A DNA stretch of 35,095 bases from an uncultured Bacteroidales bacterium (GTDB lineage: Bacteria; Bacteroidota; Bacteroidia; Bacteroidales; Muribaculaceae). The DNA lies in contig CAMWHE010000024.1 in assembly GCA_947173955.1 (NCBI GenBank), positions 1 through 35,095 on the forward strand. Reading direction: 5' to 3'. A program made the position numbers and the translations under genes. The notes beneath the pieces were generated by a model. That model was not told where the DNA came from, did no database searches, and saw only the letters and a program-made list of their open reading frames with translations. This document shows, in pieces, positions 32,667 to 35,095 of the stretch; positions within the stretch are counted from its first letter, which is position 1, and each line of letters opens with the position of its first letter.

Positions 32667-34061
32667 ATGAAGTCAAACGAAATAACACGCAGATCATTCC
32701 TCAAGAGTCTTGGCGCCGGAAGCGTTGTCGCCGCCGGATCGCTCATGACCGGTTGCCGCCGGGCTGCTGAGGCTGTTGAAGACAGCCACAAATCATCCTC
32801 CCCCCGTCCGGCCGGCTCTATGACCTACCGCCTGAATCATAATAGCGGTGACTCCGTATCGATTCTCGGCTACGGCATGATGCGCCTCCCGACCGTCAAG
32901 GGGGGGAGCGCCCGCGACGACAGTTCTGAGATCGATCAGGAAGCTGTCAATGAGCTCGTCGACTACGCCCTCGAGCATGGCGTCAACTATTTCGATACAT
33001 CTCCTGTCTACTGCAAGGGCCTTTCCGAGCGTGCTACCGGCATAGCGCTCAGCCGCCACCCCCGTGACAGCTATTTCATCGCCACCAAGCTCTCCAACTT
33101 CTCGCCTTCCACGCGCTCGCGCGAAGAGTCGCAGAAGATGTTTGAAGAGTCGCTCCGCGAGTTGCAGACTGATTATGTCGACTATCTGTTGCTGCACTCC
33201 GTCGGCTCGTCGATGGATGACCTTCGCGAACGCTTCCTCGACAACGGAATGCTCCAATGGCTTCAGGAACAGAAAGAAAAAGGCCGAATACGCAATCTCG
33301 GTTTCTCATTCCACGGCGACCCGGCCGTCTATGATTACTTGCTGCAGATGCACGACCGGGGTGAAGCCCACTGGGACTTCGTGCAGATCCAGCACAACTA
33401 TTCCGACTGGCTCAATCCCGCCGGCAACGGCAAACGCTCCGAATATCTCTATACCGAGCTCGAGCGACGTAATATACCGGCTGTCGTCATGGAGCCGCTG
33501 CTCGGAGGTCGTCTCGCCAAGCTCCCCAAACATATCATGCAGACGCTAAAGACCCAGCGCCCCGACGACAGCGTAGCCTCATGGGCATTCCGCTTTGCCG
33601 GGACTCATCCGGGGATTCTCACAGTTCTCAGCGGGATGACATATATGGAGCATCTGCAGGACAACATCCTCACCTACTCTCCGCTCGATCCATGCACTGA
33701 AGAGGAGCAGCAGATGCTTTTCCACATGGCTGAGCTTCTGTCGGCCTATCCGTCGATCCCCTGCACACGTTGCCAATATTGTATGCCATGCCCCTACGGA
33801 CTTGACATCCCGTCGATTTTCGCCCACTACAATACGTGCGTCAACGAAGGAAACATAGCGGCATCGGCATCCGACCCCGACTATGCCCGCGCCCGGCGCG
33901 AATTCCTTGTAGGCTATGACCGTAGCGTCCCGCGCCTCCGCCAGGCATCGCATTGCATCGGCTGCGGCGAGTGTCTCCCCCACTGCCCCCAGCAGATCGA
34001 CATCCCCGCCCAGATGGTCCGCATCGACACCTACGTCGAGTCCCTCAAGCAAAACGCCTGA
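32667..34061 (+). CDS. Tat-exported aldo/keto reductase with C-terminal ferredoxin clusters
   Basis: The protein has 464 residues. The head ITRRSFLKSLGAGSVVAAGSLMTGC is a twin-arginine signal ending in a possible lipobox (seen as residues 6-30). The AKR barrel keeps its catalytic set: Asp and Tyr in YFDTSPVYCKGLSE (about 107-120), Lys in FIATKLSN (about 141) and His in YLLLHSVG (about 177). The C-terminal part has CTRCQYCMPCPYG (about 366) and CIGCGECLPHCPQQ (about 430), giving two [4Fe-4S] clusters. Cytoplasmic relatives use NADPH; in the periplasm electrons would have to come through the clusters, most likely from the fused NapH/NapG-like protein. Substrate unknown. Confidence 0.87.
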   Translation: MKSNEITRRSFLKSLGAGSVVAAGSLMTGCRRAAEAVEDSHKSSSPRPAGSMTYRLNHNSGDSVSILGYGMMRLPTVKGGSARDDSSEIDQEAVNELVDYALEHGVNYFDTSPVYCKGLSERATGIALSRHPRDSYFIATKLSNFSPSTRSREESQKMFEESLRELQTDYVDYLLLHSVGSSMDDLRERFLDNGMLQWLQEQKEKGRIRNLGFSFHGDPAVYDYLLQMHDRGEAHWDFVQIQHNYSDWLNPAGNGKRSEYLYTELERRNIPAVVMEPLLGGRLAKLPKHIMQTLKTQRPDDSVASWAFRFAGTHPGILTVLSGMTYMEHLQDNILTYSPLDPCTEEEQQMLFHMAELLSAYPSIPCTRCQYCMPCPYGLDIPSIFAHYNTCVNEGNIAASASDPDYARARREFLVGYDRSVPRLRQASHCIGCGECLPHCPQQIDIPAQMVRIDTYVESLKQNA

Positions 34062-34200
34062 AATCCTCTCTCATTCCAAAAATAGAGCATGTGCCACTGA
34101 GATGTGACACAGGCTCCGTTATTAGTATGACATAAATTATCAATTATCATTAGAAGATTCACTATCTATGCTGCCATCTTCATCGTCCTGATGGACATGA

Positions 34201-34443
34201 ACGGCCTCTTTCGCTCTCTCCCGAAAGTCTAACCCACAAAAAGAAAGAAAGAAGAACGAATACACTTGCTTCACAAACCGAGGCTCATGGAAGTTCTACG
34301 CCAACGACCTTAAAGATGCTTGTCGAGTTGCCTTGTTCTATTGCTGGCGCAATGATGAAATCTTCGACTACATCGTAAACCCCGACGGCCACATTGTACG
34401 CTTCTGCGTAATCGATAAGAAAGGATGGATAGATACACTCTAA
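34201..34443 (+). pseudogene. small ORF without a start codon
   Basis: The frame is open from the stop at 34198-34200 to the TAA at 34441 and reads KKNEYTCFTNRGSWKFYAND, then KDACRVALFYCWRNDE, ending FCVIDKKGWIDTL. The composition (Trp, Cys, Phe, Tyr) and clean end look like a real small protein of about 65-70 residues. No ATG, GTG or TTG is present in frame. An ATG at 34191 in another frame runs for 13 codons (MDMNGLFRSLPKV), so a frameshift or lost start is likely. The next gene follows 11 bp later. Confidence 0.45.
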
Positions 34444-34454
34444 ATCACAAGGAT

Positions 34455-34619
34455 ATGAAAAGTTACCTCAATCTCACAGTGTTCGACAATACGGAACTTG
34501 AACTCATCATCACAGCAGCATCGCTGCTGAGCGAAGTCCTCCAAAAATCTCAATCTTTCGCCTCAAAAGTTGAGATGTACGAGAAGTTTGACAAATGGCG
34601 CAACATCGTTTTCTCCTGA
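34455..34619 (+). CDS. small protein of unknown function
   Basis: The product has 54 residues, MKSYLNLTVFDNTELELIITAASLL and on to DKWRNIVFS. The ATG at 34455 follows CAAGGAT, a modest ribosome site; an earlier in-frame ATG at 34425 lies inside the preceding ORF. It looks helical, with no membrane span. It pairs in order with the start-less ORF before it. Function unknown. Confidence 0.5.
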   Translation: MKSYLNLTVFDNTELELIITAASLLSEVLQKSQSFASKVEMYEKFDKWRNIVFS

Positions 34620-34971
34620 TGGCACGCTCGATACACATATCAACCGCTCGCACTATGCTCAACTCCGGCGCCTCTGTCGATATTTCCGTGTGGTTATCGG
34701 CTTGCCGCTTTCGTAGCGCAGCGGAGAAAGAACTCCGACGGCGTCTATCCTTGAACTCCGAAATTGTATCTCCCTGCGATACAATTTTTACGGAGGTTGG
34801 AGGAATGTAAAAATACTTTCCTCCGGCGAATGTCGCATCATCGCTTTAGCGCTTTGCCGAGGCAAAGAAATCCGCGACTGCTGCATCTTCCGGGTAAACG
34901 ATTGCGAGGTATTCCTTTGATATGTCGCTGAAAATACGTACCTTTGCACAAACTATAGCGCAAAAACATAT
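34620..34971. other. hairpin-rich intergenic region
   Basis: No convincing gene is seen in these 352 bp. Three hairpins are: CCGCT/AGCGG (34705-34724); AAATTGTATC/GATACAATTT (34761-34787, perfect 10-bp stem, 7-nt loop) set inside CTCCG/CGGAG (34756-34795); and CTTTGCC-GA-GGCAAAG (34852-34867). The last 60 bp hold the promoter of the next gene. Confidence 0.6.
34916..34946 (+). promoter_or_regulatory. promoter TTTG-N19-TACCTTTG
   Basis: TTTG at 34916-34919 and TACCTTTG at 34939-34946 are 19 bp apart. The ATG of the downstream gene is 25 bp beyond the -7 box. Confidence 0.75.
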
Positions 34972-35095
34972 ATGTTACGAAGAATCATTTTAGGTGCTAT
35001 TATTAGCATTATATCTATGTGTGGTTATTCGCAGTCAGTTGATGAAAAAATTGGCAATGCGATGAATAGTTCAGATTGGTTCGCTCTTGATTCTA
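34972..35095 (+). CDS. exported protein, N-terminal part only (cut by window end)
   Basis: Only 41 residues are visible. MLRRIILGAIISIISMCGYS is a signal peptide, and the mature start reads QSVDEKIGNAMNSSDWFALDS. The DWFALDS pattern recalls the start of some exported Bacteroidetes retropepsin-like or TPR proteins, but this is a weak impression. A good promoter lies just upstream. Confidence 0.6.
   Translation, partial: MLRRIILGAIISIISMCGYSQSVDEKIGNAMNSSDWFALDS

Noticed and set aside
34208-34227. CTTTCG/CGAAAG hairpin as a terminator for the redox pair
   Set aside because: Six-base stem with no T-run and 147 bp from the stop; too weak to call.
34595-34810. 71-codon plus frame in the hairpin-rich gap
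   Set aside because: It overlaps the 54-residue gene and runs through the inverted repeats; composition is not protein-like.
1-35095. CRISPR array, insertion sequence or transposase
   Set aside because: No regularly spaced repeats, cas genes, transposase motifs or terminal inverted repeats were seen.

Overview
The window looks like a chromosomal segment of a gut Bacteroidales bacterium, probably Muribaculaceae-like (the family is inference). Evidence: promoters repeatedly match the Bacteroidetes pattern TTTG or TTG, about 20 bp, then TAnnTTTG; ribosome binding sites are weak; and several families are typical of the phylum (DUF4835/PorD-type protein, PEGLP-type calcium ATPase, MINPP-like phosphatase, RHS tips followed by exported immunity-like proteins).

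Region 1 (1-5958) is an accessory island. It holds three pieces of one RHS 'repeat-associated core', at 1-60, about 2099-2590 and about 4004-4264. None is attached to a full RHS protein inside the window. One core piece leads into a tip with a zincin-like HExxE motif. One leads into a caspase-like His/Cys protease-like tip. The third has lost its tip. Each is followed by a protein with an export signal. Three of these exported proteins (645-1361, 4292-4954, 5191-5958) appear to be related to each other. A small TonB-C-like protein sits between the first and second modules. The core DNA is GC-rich and the tips and neighbours are AT-rich, which gives a mosaic. The best reading is a bank of displaced polymorphic-toxin tips with cognate immunity genes.

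Region 2 (5987-9574) starts with the RNase P RNA gene, which has a good promoter and a 3' T-tract. A small unknown protein lies on the opposite strand. Then come ispD (isoprenoid synthesis) and recG (branch-migration helicase), 10 bp apart.

Region 3 (9585-16605): a perfect 16-bp palindrome supplies -10-like elements in both directions, between a TPR protein and an exported MINPP-like phosphatase. A compact minus-strand operon runs from 16567 down to 11160: DEDDy 3'-5' exonuclease, small membrane protein, S9 prolyl oligopeptidase lipoprotein, lipoprotein with a BamE-like end, and two metallo-beta-lactamase-fold hydrolases.

Region 4 (16626-23339): a HipB/HipA toxin-antitoxin operon with a textbook promoter ends in a strong terminator shared with the convergent calcium P-type ATPase. 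Next on the minus strand are a cation diffusion facilitator, a nucleotidyltransferase-fold protein, a small membrane protein and tRNA-Ser(CGA). A second, degraded copy of the tRNA 3' end lies about 110 bp away.

Region 5 (23375-34061) is a plus-strand run of nine closely spaced housekeeping and redox genes: dnaN, a DnaQ-like exonuclease, coaBC, a DUF4835/PorD-type protein, recN, rlmB, purT, a fused NapH/NapG-like polyferredoxin and a Tat-exported aldo/keto reductase with ferredoxin clusters. The last two probably form an exported redox pair.

Region 6 (34062-35095) has a start-less small ORF, a 54-residue protein, a hairpin-rich gap, and a promoter driving an exported protein cut by the window end.
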